Shown here in pieces: positions 19,010 through 29,392 of a stretch of DNA of 64,000 bases. This stretch comes from Bradyrhizobium sp. (GTDB lineage Bacteria > Pseudomonadota > Alphaproteobacteria > Rhizobiales > Xanthobacteraceae), in NCBI RefSeq assembly GCF_016213215.1, contig NZ_JACRAW010000077.1, positions 112,884 to 176,883 on the forward strand, in the 5' to 3' direction. The notes below the pieces were generated by a model. It saw only the letters and a list, made by a program, of their open reading frames with translations, was not told where the DNA came from and did not search any database. The first letter of the stretch is position 1, and each line of letters starts with the position of its first letter. The position numbers and the translations under genes are program-made.

Positions 19010-20791
19010 ATGCACCGTTACCGAACCCATACCTGCGGCCAACTCCGCGAGAGCGACATCGGACAGACGGTGCGGCTGTCGGGCTGGTGCCACCGCATCC
19101 GCGACCACGGCGGCGTGTTGTTCGTCGACCTGCGCGACCATTACGGGCTCACCCAATGCGTGGTCGATCCGGACTCGCCGGCCTTTGCGCAGGCTGAAAA
19201 GCTCCGTTCGGAATGGGTGGTGCGGATGGACGGCAAGGTGCGCCACCGTCCCGAGGGCACCGACAATGACGACCTCGCGACCGGCAAGGTCGAGATCTAC
19301 GTCAGCGAGATCGAGGTGCTGGGCCCGGCGGGCGAACTGCCGCTGCCGGTGTTCGGCGACCAGGAATATCCCGAAGACATCCGGCTCAAGTACCGCTTCC
19401 TCGACCTGCGCCGCGAGAAGCTGCACCAGAACATCATGACGCGCGTGGCGATCATCGATTCGATGCGCCGGCGCATGAAGGAGCAGGGCTTCTTCGAGTT
19501 CAACACCCCGATCCTGACCGCGTCCTCCCCCGAGGGCGCCCGCGACTTCCTGGTGCCCTCGCGCATCCATCCCGGCAAGTTCTACGCGCTGCCGCAGGCG
19601 CCCCAGCAGTACAAGCAGCTCCTGATGATGAGCGGCTTCGACCGCTATTTCCAGATCGCGCCCTGCTTCCGCGACGAGGACCCGCGCGCCGACCGCCTTC
19701 CTGGCGAGTTCTACCAGCTCGATGTCGAAATGAGCTTCGTGACCCAGGAAGACGTGTTCGCGGCGATGGAGCCGGTTGTCACCGGGGTGTTCGAGGAATT
19801 CGCCAAGGGCAAGCCGGTGACCAAGGGCTGGCCGCGGATTCCGTTCGCCGAAGCGCTGCGCAAGTACGGCAGCGACAAGCCGGACCTGCGCAATCCGCTT
19901 GAGATGCAGGACGTGTCCGAGCATTTCCGCGGCTCCGGCTTCAAGGTGTTCGCGCGCATGCTCGAAGACCCGAAGAACCAGGTGTGGGCGATCCCCGCGC
20001 CCGGCGGCGGCAGCCGCGCTTTCTGCGACCGTATGAACTCGTGGGCGCAGGGCGAAGGCCAGCCCGGCCTCGGCTACATCATGTGGCGCGAGGGCGGTGA
20101 GGGCGCAGGTCCCCTCGCCAACAATATCGGCCCCGAGCGCACCGCGGCGATCCGCACCCAGCTCGGCGTGAAGGAGGGCGATGCCGCGTTCTTCGTGGCC
20201 GGCGATCCAGACAAGTTCTGGAAGTTCTCAGGGCTCGCCCGCACCAAGGTCGGCGAGGAGCTCAACCTCATCGACAAGGAGCGCTTCGAGCTCGCCTGGG
20301 TCGTCGACTTCCCGATGTACGAGTACTCCGAAGAGGAGAAGAAGGTCGACTTCTCGCACAACCCGTTCTCGATGCCGCAGGGCGGCCTGGAAGCGCTGCA
20401 GACGCAGGACCCGCTGACCATCAAGGCCTTCCAGTACGACATCACCTGCAACGGCTACGAGATCGCCTCCGGCGGCATCCGCAATCATCGCCCGGAGACG
20501 ATGGTGAAGGCGTTCGAGATCGCCGGCTACGGCGAGCAGGACGTCATCGATCGTTTCGGCGGCATGTATCGCGCCTTCCAGTACGGCGCGCCGCCGCATG
20601 GCGGCATGGCGGCGGGCGTCGATCGCATCGTCATGCTTCTGTGCGGCACCACCAACCTGCGCGAGATCTCGCTGTTCCCGATGAACCAGCAGGCCATGGA
20701 CCTCCTGATGGGCGCGCCCTCGGAAGCCACGCCCAAGCAACTGCGCGAGCTTCACATCAGGGTCAATCTGCCGAACAAGGGCCAGGCCTAG
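19010..20791 (+). CDS. aspS: Aspartyl-tRNA synthetase
   Basis: A 593-aa class IIb synthetase. An N-terminal OB fold ([20 protein letters not shown]) is followed by catalytic motif 2 ([19 protein letters not shown]), the bacterial GAD insertion in the middle, and motif 3 ([14 protein letters not shown]). The bacterial-type length and the absence of other Asp/Asn clues leave open whether it also charges tRNA-Asn, as many alphaproteobacterial enzymes do. The start is the ATG at 19010 ([12 protein letters not shown]). Its TAG overlaps the convergent neighbour's stop in CTAG. Confidence 0.97.
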   Translation: MHRYRTHTCGQLRESDIGQTVRLSGWCHRIRDHGGVLFVDLRDHYGLTQCVVDPDSPAFAQAEKLRSEWVVRMDGKVRHRPEGTDNDDLATGKVEIYVSEIEVLGPAGELPLPVFGDQEYPEDIRLKYRFLDLRREKLHQNIMTRVAIIDSMRRRMKEQGFFEFNTPILTASSPEGARDFLVPSRIHPGKFYALPQAPQQYKQLLMMSGFDRYFQIAPCFRDEDPRADRLPGEFYQLDVEMSFVTQEDVFAAMEPVVTGVFEEFAKGKPVTKGWPRIPFAEALRKYGSDKPDLRNPLEMQDVSEHFRGSGFKVFARMLEDPKNQVWAIPAPGGGSRAFCDRMNSWAQGEGQPGLGYIMWREGGEGAGPLANNIGPERTAAIRTQLGVKEGDAAFFVAGDPDKFWKFSGLARTKVGEELNLIDKERFELAWVVDFPMYEYSEEEKKVDFSHNPFSMPQGGLEALQTQDPLTIKAFQYDITCNGYEIASGGIRNHRPETMVKAFEIAGYGEQDVIDRFGGMYRAFQYGAPPHGGMAAGVDRIVMLLCGTTNLREISLFPMNQQAMDLLMGAPSEATPKQLRELHIRVNLPNKGQA

Positions 20792-22761
20792 AGTCCGGTC
20801 GAGGCCTCGATCCGGAATTGCGAGAGCGCGGTCAGCGCGTCGGTCCGCAACAGCGTGACGAGCTGCACCCCCACCTTGAGCGGCGTCAGCTTGATCGCCA
20901 GCGTCTGTCCCGGCGTTTCGATAAAGCGGATCACGGCCTCCACCGCGGCCGCCCCGTCCGGGTTGGCTGCTGCAATCTCTTTGCCGATCTTCTTGATCTT
21001 GTCGATGATGGCGAGCCTCGCCGCCTCGCGGCTGAGGTTCTGGGCACGGGCAAACTGCGTGACCACGAGGTCGACGCTGCCGGCATCGCGCAGGGTGAGC
21101 TCGATCGGGCCGGCCTCGATCTCGGCCGCCTCCTGCGGTGGGTGCATCAGGTCGAGCGAGAACACCGCGCGCGGCACGTTGGCGAACGTCAGGCGAGCCT
21201 GCGCCTTCAGCAGGTTTCCAATTTCGATATTCGCGGGCGCGACAACGAAGGCACCCGAGGCCTCCGTCCAGGCTGCACCGAGATCGGCGTCGATCACCAG
21301 CTTGTCGATGCCGGCCCCGAGCAGCGGCATCAGCGCTGGATTGGTCGCGTCGACGGGCATCGTCATCTTCGCGACGAGATGCGCCTTGCTCGGGATCGAT
21401 CCGACCAACTGACCCCAATCGAGACTGACCATGTCGAGATTGATCGACTTGTTGCTGTCCTTGAACGGCGCCACGAGGTTCTTGACCTCGGCGCCTTCGA
21501 GGACGCGGAACAGGCCAAGAGCCTGATCGGGCGAGGGCACTTGCCCCGCGCTCGACAACTGCAACGTCAGGCGCATCAGATTGGCCGCATTGAGCGACTT
21601 GAGCACAAAACGCTCGAGCTTGACCGGTCCGTTCGGCGAGCGCGCGTCCAGCTCTTCGATGGCAAGATCGCCTTGCCCGTTTTCCAGATTGTAGCGGATC
21701 GCCTTCAGCGTCATGGGCCCTTGTGGCGTCTCGACCGCCAGACCGCGAACCTCGGCGTTGCCGATACGAATGCCTTCGTAGAGATCGGCTAGTTTCGCGG
21801 TGAGCTCGCGTGCCTGCGCCGGTGTCGGGGGGACCGTTCGATCCGTCGGCAGCATCGACATGATCGCCTGGAGCTGCAGCTTTGAGGGGCGTATTCCCGC
21901 CTCGTCCAGCGTAATGCCGTCGATCCGTGCGCGCAGGCCCAGCTCGGACGTCAGCACATAGGGACCGGCCGATATTTGCCGGTAGATCCGATGAAAGGCG
22001 TCATCGCCCGCCTGCTGCGGATCGAGCATCGCTACGGCGGCGCTTGCATCAAAATCAAGCGTGACGACGTTGGAGATGTTGCCGCTCAGCTTGTCGGTCT
22101 TGCCCGCCTGCTGGGCCGTCGTCGTGAAGGCGACCCCGTCGATTTTCACCGTGCTGATTCTGCCTTCGCGGACCCCCTGGATCGCAAGGCCGGAGTAGGT
22201 GGCTTCGCCGCCGCCTGGGGCGGCGGTGCCGGCGCTGAAGGCGAGCGAAATCGTGGGCGCCGTGATTGACGACGCCGTGACTGCGGCGAACCGCTGGAGC
22301 ACGGAGCGATAGGTTTCGATCAGCGAGTTGGAGGCTGTGAAGCGTTGCCCGTGGATCGGGCCGGAATAATCGGTGAAGGTGATTTGCGGCACCTTGTAGA
22401 CGGCTTTCCAGTTCTCGGGAGCGCCCTCCGCAGTCGCTTCAATTCCGGAAATCTCGATGCTGTCGGCCGAGAAACGCGCCGGATCGGACTGCCGGACGCC
22501 GATCGCCCTGAGGCGCGCGATCTTGACCCGCGCCTGCGGCTGGGTCGTCGACTCACCGGCGATGTCCTCCACCGTCAGCGTCCGCGTGCCGAGATTGAAC
22601 GCGACCTTGCCATGGTTCGCCTTGCCGCCGCCCGCCCGGATCTCGTCGAACAGCGCATCGACTTGCTGTATCGCGCGGTGCTGGACGTAGAAATTGAAGC
22701 CGAGCCATCCCCCGGCCGCGATCACGATTGCAGCGACGACGCCGATGAAAATTCTTCTCAT
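20788..22761 (-). CDS. Membrane-anchored periplasmic hypothetical protein
   Basis: A 657-aa protein with one N-terminal transmembrane anchor ([19 protein letters not shown]) and a long exported region of repeated beta/alpha segments. Phrases such as [16 protein letters not shown] and [11 protein letters not shown] recall AsmA/DUF945-like proteins that work at the inner face of the periplasm, but no catalytic motif is visible and I cannot assign the family. It is convergent with aspS and overlaps it by 4 bases. Confidence 0.78.
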   Translation of the reverse strand: MRRIFIGVVAAIVIAAGGWLGFNFYVQHRAIQQVDALFDEIRAGGGKANHGKVAFNLGTRTLTVEDIAGESTTQPQARVKIARLRAIGVRQSDPARFSADSIEISGIEATAEGAPENWKAVYKVPQITFTDYSGPIHGQRFTASNSLIETYRSVLQRFAAVTASSITAPTISLAFSAGTAAPGGGEATYSGLAIQGVREGRISTVKIDGVAFTTTAQQAGKTDKLSGNISNVVTLDFDASAAVAMLDPQQAGDDAFHRIYRQISAGPYVLTSELGLRARIDGITLDEAGIRPSKLQLQAIMSMLPTDRTVPPTPAQARELTAKLADLYEGIRIGNAEVRGLAVETPQGPMTLKAIRYNLENGQGDLAIEELDARSPNGPVKLERFVLKSLNAANLMRLTLQLSSAGQVPSPDQALGLFRVLEGAEVKNLVAPFKDSNKSINLDMVSLDWGQLVGSIPSKAHLVAKMTMPVDATNPALMPLLGAGIDKLVIDADLGAAWTEASGAFVVAPANIEIGNLLKAQARLTFANVPRAVFSLDLMHPPQEAAEIEAGPIELTLRDAGSVDLVVTQFARAQNLSREAARLAIIDKIKKIGKEIAAANPDGAAAVEAVIRFIETPGQTLAIKLTPLKVGVQLVTLLRTDALTALSQFRIEASTGL

Positions 22762-22989
22762 TCGCTCACCTGCGGTAGCTCATTCTGCAAGATGCAACTT
22801 TTCATAGCTTATATGGCGAGTTTACGGAAAGCCATGCTCTTTCAATAATTTGCAAACCGGGACCTGTTGATGGGCGCGCAATCGGATGTTGCATCCAAGC
22901 GGCCGGCCGTGCTTCACATCCCCCCGCGATTGCCGGGAAGCTGACTCTGCTGGACCGGTACACAAATACGTTTTGGGCGGAAGGCACGC

Positions 22990-25299
22990 ATGTCGTCCTA
23001 TTCTGAAGATCTCCATTCCGCGGCGCTGGCCTATCACCGGCTGCCACGGCCGGGGAAACTCGAGATCAAGGCGAGCAAGCCGCTCGCCAACCAGCGCGAC
23101 CTGGCGCTTGCCTATTCGCCCGGCGTCGCCGCCGCCTGCACCGAAATAGCCAACAATCCCGCCGAGGCCGCCACGCTGACGACGCGCGCCAACCTGGTCG
23201 CGGTCGTCTCCAACGGCACCGCCGTGCTGGGCCTGGGCAATATCGGTCCGCTCGCCTCCAAGCCCGTCATGGAAGGCAAGGCGGTGCTGTTCAAGAAGTT
23301 CGCCGGCATCGACGTGTTCGATATCGAGATCGCCGCCGACACCATCGAGCGCGTCGTCGAGACCGTGGCAGCGCTGGAGCCGACCTTCGGCGGCATCAAT
23401 CTCGAGGACATCAAGGGACCGGAATGCTTCGAGATCGAGGCGCGGCTGAAGGAGCGCATGAAGATCCCGGTCTTCCACGACGATCAGCATGGCACAGCCA
23501 TCATCGTCAGCGCCGCGATCAAGAACGCGCTGCTCCTGAAGGGCAAGAAATTGTCCGACGTGAAGATCGTCGCCTCCGGCGCGGGCGCCGCGGCGCTCGC
23601 GTGCCTCAACCTGCTGGTGTCGATGGGGGCGCAACGCAAGAACATCTGGGTATGCGACATTGACGGCCTGGTCTATGACGGGCGCAACACGCTGATGGAC
23701 CGCTGGAAGGCGGTCTATGCCCAGAAGACCGACAAACGTACGCTGGGCGATGTCATTGGCGGCGCCGATATCTTCCTGGGGCTGTCTGCGCCCAACGTGC
23801 TGACGGCCGACATGGCCAGGCAGATGGCGGACAAGCCGCTGATCATGGCGCTTGCCAACCCGGTGCCGGAGATCATGCCGGAGGAGGCGCGCAGGGCGCG
23901 CCCCGATGCCATGATCTGCACCGGCCGCTCCGATTTTCCCAACCAGGTCAACAACGTCCTCTGCTTCCCCTTCATCTTCCGCGGCGCGCTCGATGTCGGT
24001 GCCACCGCGATCAACGAGGAGATGAAGCACGCCGCGGTCGACGCGATCGCGCAGCTCGCGCGCGAGCCGCCGTCGGATGCCGTTGCGCACGGCTTTGATA
24101 CCGGCGAGACGCAAGGCTTCGGGCCGGGCTCGCTCATTCCGAGCCCGTTCGATCCGCGGCTGATCCTGCGCATCGCGCCGGCCGTGGCGAAGGCTGCGAT
24201 GGACTCGGGCGTGGCAACGCGCCCGATCGGCAATTTCGACGAATATACGGCGTTGCTCACGCGCTTCGCCTTCCGCTCCGGACTCGTGATGAAGCCGATG
24301 TTCGCGAAAGCGAAGACCCAGCCGGTGCGCGTCATCTATGCCGAAGGCGAGGACGAGCGCGTGCTGCGCGCCACGCAGGTGGTGCTGGAGGAGAAGCTCG
24401 CGCGGCCGATCCTGGTCGGGCGCCCGTCCGTCGTCGAAACGAGGATCAAGCGCTTTGGCCTTGCCATCAAGGCGGGGCGGGATTTCGACCTCATCAATCC
24501 CGAGGACGACCCACGCTACCGGTCCTATGTGCAGTCCTACATTGACGTCGCAGGCCGGCGTGGGGTGACGCCGGACGCTGCCCGCACCGTCGTGCGCACC
24601 AACAATACCGTGATCGCGGCGCTCGCCGTGGTGCGGGGCGAGGCGGATGCCATGCTGTGCGGCGTCGAGGGCCGCTACATGAGCCATCTGCGCCATGTGC
24701 GCGAAATCATCGGCTTCCGGCCCGAGGTCAGCGACTGCGCTGCGCTCTCGCTGATGATCACCAGCAAGGGTGCCTATTTTCTCGCCGATACCCAGGTGCG
24801 GCCGAACCCGACCGCTGAGGAATTGGCGGAAATGGCCGCCATGGCGGCCAGCCACGTGCAGCGCTTCAATATCGTGCCGAAGATCGCCTTTGTGTCGCAC
24901 TCCGATTTCGGCAGCTACGACACCGACTCCTCACGCAAGATGCGCCGTGCCACGGCGCTGCTCAAGGAAAAGCACCCCGAGCTCGAGGCCGACGGGGAGA
25001 TGCAGGCCGACACCGCGCTCTCGGGGGTGGCGCGAAAGCAGGTGCTGCCACATTCGGACCTGGAAGGCGAGGCCAACATCCTGATCATGCCGACGCTGGA
25101 CGCGGCCAACATCGCCTACCAGACCATCAAGGTCCTGGCGGACGCGCTTCCGGTGGGCCCGATCCTGATCGGCCCGGCGCGGCCGGCGCACATCCTCACC
25201 CCCGGGGTGACGGCCCGCGGTGTCCTCAACATGACCGCGGTCGCGGTGGTGGAGGCCCAGGAGCGCGCCAGCCGGCAGCAGCCGAGCCTGTTCACCTGA
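22990..25299 (+). CDS. maeB: NADP-dependent malic enzyme with C-terminal phosphotransacetylase-like domain
   Basis: A 769-aa MaeB-type enzyme that oxidatively decarboxylates malate to pyruvate. The N-terminal half has the malic domain ([14 protein letters not shown], with [20 protein letters not shown]), [13 protein letters not shown] for metal, and a dinucleotide fold ([17 protein letters not shown]). Residues from about 430 to 769 resemble phosphate acetyltransferase ([27 protein letters not shown]), usually regulatory in this fusion. It feeds pyruvate and NADPH when C4 acids are the carbon source. The start at 22990 has GGCGGAAGG upstream. Confidence 0.96.
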   Translation: MSSYSEDLHSAALAYHRLPRPGKLEIKASKPLANQRDLALAYSPGVAAACTEIANNPAEAATLTTRANLVAVVSNGTAVLGLGNIGPLASKPVMEGKAVLFKKFAGIDVFDIEIAADTIERVVETVAALEPTFGGINLEDIKGPECFEIEARLKERMKIPVFHDDQHGTAIIVSAAIKNALLLKGKKLSDVKIVASGAGAAALACLNLLVSMGAQRKNIWVCDIDGLVYDGRNTLMDRWKAVYAQKTDKRTLGDVIGGADIFLGLSAPNVLTADMARQMADKPLIMALANPVPEIMPEEARRARPDAMICTGRSDFPNQVNNVLCFPFIFRGALDVGATAINEEMKHAAVDAIAQLAREPPSDAVAHGFDTGETQGFGPGSLIPSPFDPRLILRIAPAVAKAAMDSGVATRPIGNFDEYTALLTRFAFRSGLVMKPMFAKAKTQPVRVIYAEGEDERVLRATQVVLEEKLARPILVGRPSVVETRIKRFGLAIKAGRDFDLINPEDDPRYRSYVQSYIDVAGRRGVTPDAARTVVRTNNTVIAALAVVRGEADAMLCGVEGRYMSHLRHVREIIGFRPEVSDCAALSLMITSKGAYFLADTQVRPNPTAEELAEMAAMAASHVQRFNIVPKIAFVSHSDFGSYDTDSSRKMRRATALLKEKHPELEADGEMQADTALSGVARKQVLPHSDLEGEANILIMPTLDAANIAYQTIKVLADALPVGPILIGPARPAHILTPGVTARGVLNMTAVAVVEAQERASRQQPSLFT

Positions 25300-25505
25300 T
25301 CAGGTACCGAAGCTCGCCCGCAGGGGAGAGCCTCGGCCTTTTTGCCGCGCGGATGGATTGACCTGGCCGAATCGCTGCTCTGGCGGCTTACGAAGAATTC
25401 GCTCCCGGGCGGGATTGTACGTTTGAAAACGGCACTGGAATCTTCATAATCACTTCATTCCGGCGTCAGCGTCCCGCCCTCATAGCACCATCCAAGAGGC
25501 CGACC

Positions 25506-25958
25506 ATGCCAGCGTTCGTTACCTTCGGGCGAATCTTGTTCGCCGTGCTCTTCATCTACACGGGCGCGACGAAACTGTTCGCGATCGCCGCGACGGCCGA
25601 TTTCATCGCGACCAAGGTGACGCTCCCTGAAGTCGTCGCGCCCTATGCCCAGCAGCTCGAGACCATGGCAAGCATGCCTTTCATGCAGCTGCTGGCGATC
25701 GCGGTCGGGGCCTTCGAGGTTCTCGCCGGCCTGATGATCGCGCTCAATTTCGGCGCGCGGTTCTTTGCCATCGTGCTGATCATCTTCGTGGTCGCCTCGA
25801 CCTTCTATTTCCATGATTTCTGGAATCAGCCGGCGCCGGATAACGCCAAGACGCTGATCGAGGCGCTCAAGAACCTCTCGATCGTCGGCGCGCTGTTCAT
25901 GATCGCCGGCTACGGCAAGGCCACGCGGCCGGTCGAAGCCGCGTATGGGGAAGTCTAG
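25506..25958 (+). CDS. DoxX family membrane protein
   Basis: A 150-aa protein with four hydrophobic segments. It begins with the DoxX-like FGRILFAVLFIYTGATKLF and has the second-helix pattern MQLLAIAVGAFEVLAGLMIA. DoxX-type proteins sit in the inner membrane and are linked loosely to quinone or thiol redox chemistry; the role of this one is unknown. It is alone between maeB and a repeat-rich region. Confidence 0.85.
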   Translation: MPAFVTFGRILFAVLFIYTGATKLFAIAATADFIATKVTLPEVVAPYAQQLETMASMPFMQLLAIAVGAFEVLAGLMIALNFGARFFAIVLIIFVVASTFYFHDFWNQPAPDNAKTLIEALKNLSIVGALFMIAGYGKATRPVEAAYGEV

Positions 25959-26090
25959 GCGCGAACGGCGCATACAGCCGGCAGCCCGCCGCTTGAGTTG
26001 TCCGAGAAGGTACATCAGTCCGCAGATAGTAACGCGGGTGAGCGAGGCGATACATGGCGGCGCAACTCCCGCGTCGCTGTCGCCCCCTTT

Positions 26091-26217
26091 CCGTCATTCC
26101 GGCATGCGTACGCAAGCACGCAGGCCCGGATCCATAACCCCGGCCGGTGGTTATGGATCCTCCGATGTGCAATTGCACATCGTAGCTCGACGCTTGCGCG
26201 TCGCCCCGGAATGACGG
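26091..26217. repeat. Palindromic composite repeat, 127 bp, 12-bp terminal inverted repeats
   Basis: The ends are CCGTCATTCCGG (26091-26102) and CCGGAATGACGG (26206-26217), a perfect inverted pair. Inside are three more perfect structures: GGATCCATAACC/GGTTATGGATCC (26128-26139/26149-26160), a 20-base palindrome at 26163-26182 and CGACGC/GCGTCG at 26188-26203. It has no gene. The design resembles REPIN or MITE-like elements. Confidence 0.75.
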
Positions 26218-26264
26218 CGGGGTTATTACAACCGCTTGAACTGCGGGCAAATCACCCCAGACCA

Positions 26265-26868
26265 TGGTCAATCGGGTGGCACAAAAATATTTCGCTTTTC
26301 CAGAATTCGGATTGGCGTATAGGTCGCCCGTCTCACCCGGTACGAGGGGCGTATCGCGATCGTCACGAAACGCGGGCTGGGATGCGGTGGACGCGGGTTG
26401 CGTCGGCGCGAACGTGTACCACAGGGCGGTTTTCCGTGAGTGGTACGCGGCGCGCAGGACGAACGGCGCCAATGCGTACGGCAAACCGTGTGGTCCTGGC
26501 TGCCGTTGCTGCAGTCAAGCTCCGCGGAGGCGCTTCCAGCCCAACCGGGCGTGAGGCGCCGCCAATCTGTGGCGCGACGGTGACAAAAAGGAATTCGTCG
26601 CCGGGGAGAGCGCGGCATAAGCCGTAAAGCCACTGCGCAGGGAAGGCCGGGTGTCGTCGGCTGTACCTGTATGCTCGTGTGCGCCCTCTTTGCGCAGACT
26701 GCACACGAGACCGCGGGTGCAGCGGGCACCCGGTCTTCCCTGCGCCCTCTGTTCGAAGGTCTGTTCGAAGGAGGGTGAAGAGGACAGCAAGAACTCGGAC
26801 GCAATGCGCCGCGAGAAGGCGAGTTCGTACCTGCCGTTTGGAAAAGAAAACACGATGTTGCCGCAAGC
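26265..26868. repeat. Long non-coding repeat region (Bradyrhizobium type)
   Basis: About 600 bases with only overlapping implausible frames. I recognise phrases such as GGAAGGCCGGGTG and GCGCGGCATAAGCCGT as part of a long repeat seen between genes in Bradyrhizobium; this comes from memory, not a search. It contains short inverted repeats and a pair of GTTCGAAGG units at 26753-26771. Confidence 0.5.
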
Positions 26869-26880
26869 GATCATCTATAA

Positions 26881-26986
26881 CCCTCGTCCTGAGGAGCGCG
26901 CCTCGGCGCGCGTCTCGAAGGGCGAGGGGCGCCAGCGGGGCCTTCATCCTTCGAGACGCTTGCTACGCAAGCTCCTCAGGATGAGG
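26881..26986. repeat. Two CCTCATCC/GTCTCGAAGG palindromic units
   Basis: Unit 1 (26881-26927) runs CCCTCGTCCTGAGGAGCGC to GTCTCGAAGGGCGAGG. Unit 2 (26941-26986) runs CCTTCATCCTTCGAGACGC to GCTCCTCAGGATGAGG. Unit 2 recurs almost letter for letter at 51073-51118, so this is a dispersed repeat family. Confidence 0.8.
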
Positions 26987-27025
26987 CGCAAAGACCTTCG
27001 TGATTCTTGCAATCACGACCGCGCC

Positions 27026-27580
27026 CTATCCACGCCGCCACGGCGTGACGCTGACATCATGAGCCGGATCAAGCATCTGGGATTGCCCCGCCTTCAGCCC
27101 ATGTGCCGCGAGCACCTCCTGTGGCGTGCGTTCAGGTACTCCGGGGAAGCAGGGCTCGCCGCCGGGCAGCCGGACGTGAGGGGCGACCGACAGCCAGAAC
27201 GTGTCGTAGCGGTTCATGAACATGCCGAACACGTCGGGACCGCCGATGATCGCGACCGTCCCCGAGGTCACGCCGGCGAAAGCGCAAGCGTCCTCGAAGC
27301 TTGCACCAAGCGGATTCCACAGCGTGGCGTTCGGCTCCGACGGATCGCGGGCGAGGGCAGGGATCTTCCGCGTCAGGATGATCCGCCTGCGACGGTCCGA
27401 ATTCGGCTGGCCCTCGTGCGAATGCCGGCCGTGAATGATGAGGTCGGCACGATCGAGGGCCGCTTCGAAGAACTTCTTGTCGCCCTCGAACTTCAGCACG
27501 TCGGGCATCGCGCGGTGGACATCAGCGAGCATGCCGTCCGCGGAAACGATGACGTAACCTTCGATGCGCAGATCCGCCAC
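27026..27580 (-). CDS. Dihydrofolate-reductase-like (RibD C-terminal type) protein
   Basis: A 184-aa protein with a DHFR-like fold: an N-terminal strand IEGYVIVSADGML, the segment ADLIIHGRHSH and the cofactor loop VAIIGGPDVFGMF. It resembles stand-alone RibD C-terminal reductases, which use NADPH, rather than classical FolA. The substrate is unknown. It is 12 bases after the polysaccharide deacetylase gene on the same strand, so the two may share a transcript. Confidence 0.78.
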   Translation of the reverse strand: MADLRIEGYVIVSADGMLADVHRAMPDVLKFEGDKKFFEAALDRADLIIHGRHSHEGQPNSDRRRRIILTRKIPALARDPSEPNATLWNPLGASFEDACAFAGVTSGTVAIIGGPDVFGMFMNRYDTFWLSVAPHVRLPGGEPCFPGVPERTPQEVLAAHGLKAGQSQMLDPAHDVSVTPWRRG

Positions 27581-27592
27581 GGCGGCCGGCGG

Positions 27593-28558
27593 CTATTCCG
27601 AAACCGTCGTGACGACGCTGCTGACCGGCCGCTGGCTCACGGTCGGCAGCTTGAGGTCCTTCGAGAGCTCTTCATCGTACTTGGCCAACGATTGGACCGG
27701 TGCCTTGGCCCGCATCGCGACCACTTTGTAGCCCTCCTCCTTCAACCGGCGCAGCAGTTCGGGCACCGCTTCCGCCGTCTGCTTGTGGAAGTCATGCATC
27801 AGGATGATGCCCTTGCCGAGCTTGTTGAGCTTCTTGAAAGTGGTGTCGATGACCTGCTTGGCGTTGCGCGCCTTGAAATCAAAGGAATCAAGATCGCAGG
27901 AGAAGATCCCGACGTTGCGATTGCCGAGATAAGTTACGACTTCCGGCGGATGCTGCAGGGCAGGGAAGCGGAAGAACGGCGCGGGCGAATTGCCGCCGAG
28001 CGCCCATTTCACGGCGCTGATGCCCTTCTCGATTTCTTCCTTGCGCTGATCTTCGCTCAGCTTCTTGTTGTTGAGGTTGGCATGCGACCAGGTGTGTGTG
28101 CCGACGGTGTGGCCTGCCGCATAAACCTGCTTGAGGATTTCCGGATAGTAGGTCGCGTGCTTGCCGATCGTGAAGAAGATGCCGGTGGTGCATTCGTCCG
28201 CCAGCGCCTTCAGCACCGCGGGCGTAGTCCCCAGCCACGGGCCATCGTCGAAGGTCAGCACCACTTCGTGGTCGCGGAGGAAATCAAGGTCCTTGAAGTG
28301 CTCGAAGCCAAAACCGGGGCCGCCAGACGTGTCGATCTCGACAGTGCGCCCGACGCCCAGCGCGTTCGGATTGGTGCAGGCCGCCCGCGCGGGCTGCGGT
28401 GGCTGGCTCGCGGGAGCTGCCGCGGGAATAGCCTGCGGAGCCGTTGCGGCTCCTTGCGTCGCGGCGACGGGTTTCGCCGGAGGGGTCTGCGACCATGCGG
28501 CGCCCGACATCGACAGAGACATCGCGCCCGCCAAAATCACACCTGCCGCAACTCGCAT
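27593..28558 (-). CDS. Secreted polysaccharide deacetylase
   Basis: A 321-aa exported protein with a signal peptide (VAAGVILAGAMSLSMSGAAW) and an Ala/Pro/Gln-rich linker to about residue 60. The NodB-homology domain carries VVLTFDDGPW (catalytic Asp and metal Asp) and GTHTWSHANL (the two metal His). Such enzymes remove acetyl groups from cell-wall or exported polysaccharides in a zinc-dependent reaction. The C-terminal IILMHDFHKQTAEAVPELL matches motif 5. A rhizobial Nod factor role is unlikely because it lies outside any nod context. Confidence 0.9.
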   Translation of the reverse strand: MRVAAGVILAGAMSLSMSGAAWSQTPPAKPVAATQGAATAPQAIPAAAPASQPPQPARAACTNPNALGVGRTVEIDTSGGPGFGFEHFKDLDFLRDHEVVLTFDDGPWLGTTPAVLKALADECTTGIFFTIGKHATYYPEILKQVYAAGHTVGTHTWSHANLNNKKLSEDQRKEEIEKGISAVKWALGGNSPAPFFRFPALQHPPEVVTYLGNRNVGIFSCDLDSFDFKARNAKQVIDTTFKKLNKLGKGIILMHDFHKQTAEAVPELLRRLKEEGYKVVAMRAKAPVQSLAKYDEELSKDLKLPTVSQRPVSSVVTTVSE

Positions 28559-28725
28559 TGTTGTTGTCCCTTGAGAGTGATGCCGTTGTTCGGCCGCGGC
28601 TTTTTCGCCGCGCCGCGCCCTTCCTGCCCCAGGCAGATAGTAGCCTAGATGGAGCTATACCGCCATTGCAACGGCTGTTTGGGATCAAGGGCGAATTGTG
28701 CCCAGCCAGATTTGACAGGAGGGGC

Positions 28726-29301
28726 TCAGCTCTCCGCGAGCACGCGCGCCACCGCTGTCCTGACGCGGGTGTCGCCCGGCTCGACGGCCGACGCGAAGAC
28801 ATCCGCAATGTAGCCGTCGCGCCCGATCAGGTATTTGTGGAAGTTCCATCGTGGAACCTCCTTCGGCCGCGCCTCGGCCGCCCATTTGTAGAAGGGGTGT
28901 GCGCTTTTCCCAACGACCGTGGTTTTGGCCGCGATGGGGAAGGTAGCGCTGTATTGGCCGTGGGCCGTCGCCCCGATCTCGATCGCGCCGCCGGGTTCCT
29001 GGCCGCCGAAATCGTTGGAAGGAACGCCAATGATGACAAGGCCGCGGTCGCGGAACTCGTTCCACAATTCCTGCAGTCCGGCGTATTGCGGGGTATAGCC
29101 GCACAGAGAGGCGGTGTTGACGATGAGCAGGGGTCGGCCGCTATAGGCCCCAAGACGGATGTCCTCGCGGTCAAGCGCGGGAAAGGAAAACGCATAGGCG
29201 GTGATGCGGCTCATCGCCGCCTGCGCAATGGCGCTACGCGATGCGAAGGGCGCTGCCGTGGCGGCAAGCAGTAGTGTCGCGATGGACCTGCGGTTGATCA
29301 T
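28726..29301 (-). CDS. Glutathione-peroxidase family protein, exported
   Basis: A 191-aa peroxidase. The N-terminus NRRSIATLLLAATAAPFAS looks like a Tat-type (RR) or Sec signal, so it may act in the periplasm. The catalytic loop VNTASLCGYTPQY has Cys. The second segment reads VPSNDFGGQEPG, with Asp where classical members have Gln, and the tetrad Trp-Asn is present in WNFHKYLI. The start at 29301 is preferred to 29334. Thiol partner unknown. Confidence 0.85.
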   Translation of the reverse strand: MINRRSIATLLLAATAAPFASRSAIAQAAMSRITAYAFSFPALDREDIRLGAYSGRPLLIVNTASLCGYTPQYAGLQELWNEFRDRGLVIIGVPSNDFGGQEPGGAIEIGATAHGQYSATFPIAAKTTVVGKSAHPFYKWAAEARPKEVPRWNFHKYLIGRDGYIADVFASAVEPGDTRVRTAVARVLAES

Positions 29302-29392
29302 GGCGGCCCTCCATCCAGGGAGCCGGCCGATCATAGTCGAGCCGAAGGCGGCCCGTTCTCAACAAGCCGTTACGAGCCGGCGGTGGTCGTGC

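Noticed and set aside
26651..28648. A 665-aa plus frame across repeats and the polysaccharide deacetylase gene
   Set aside because: It joins repeat DNA with the antisense of a motif-rich gene.
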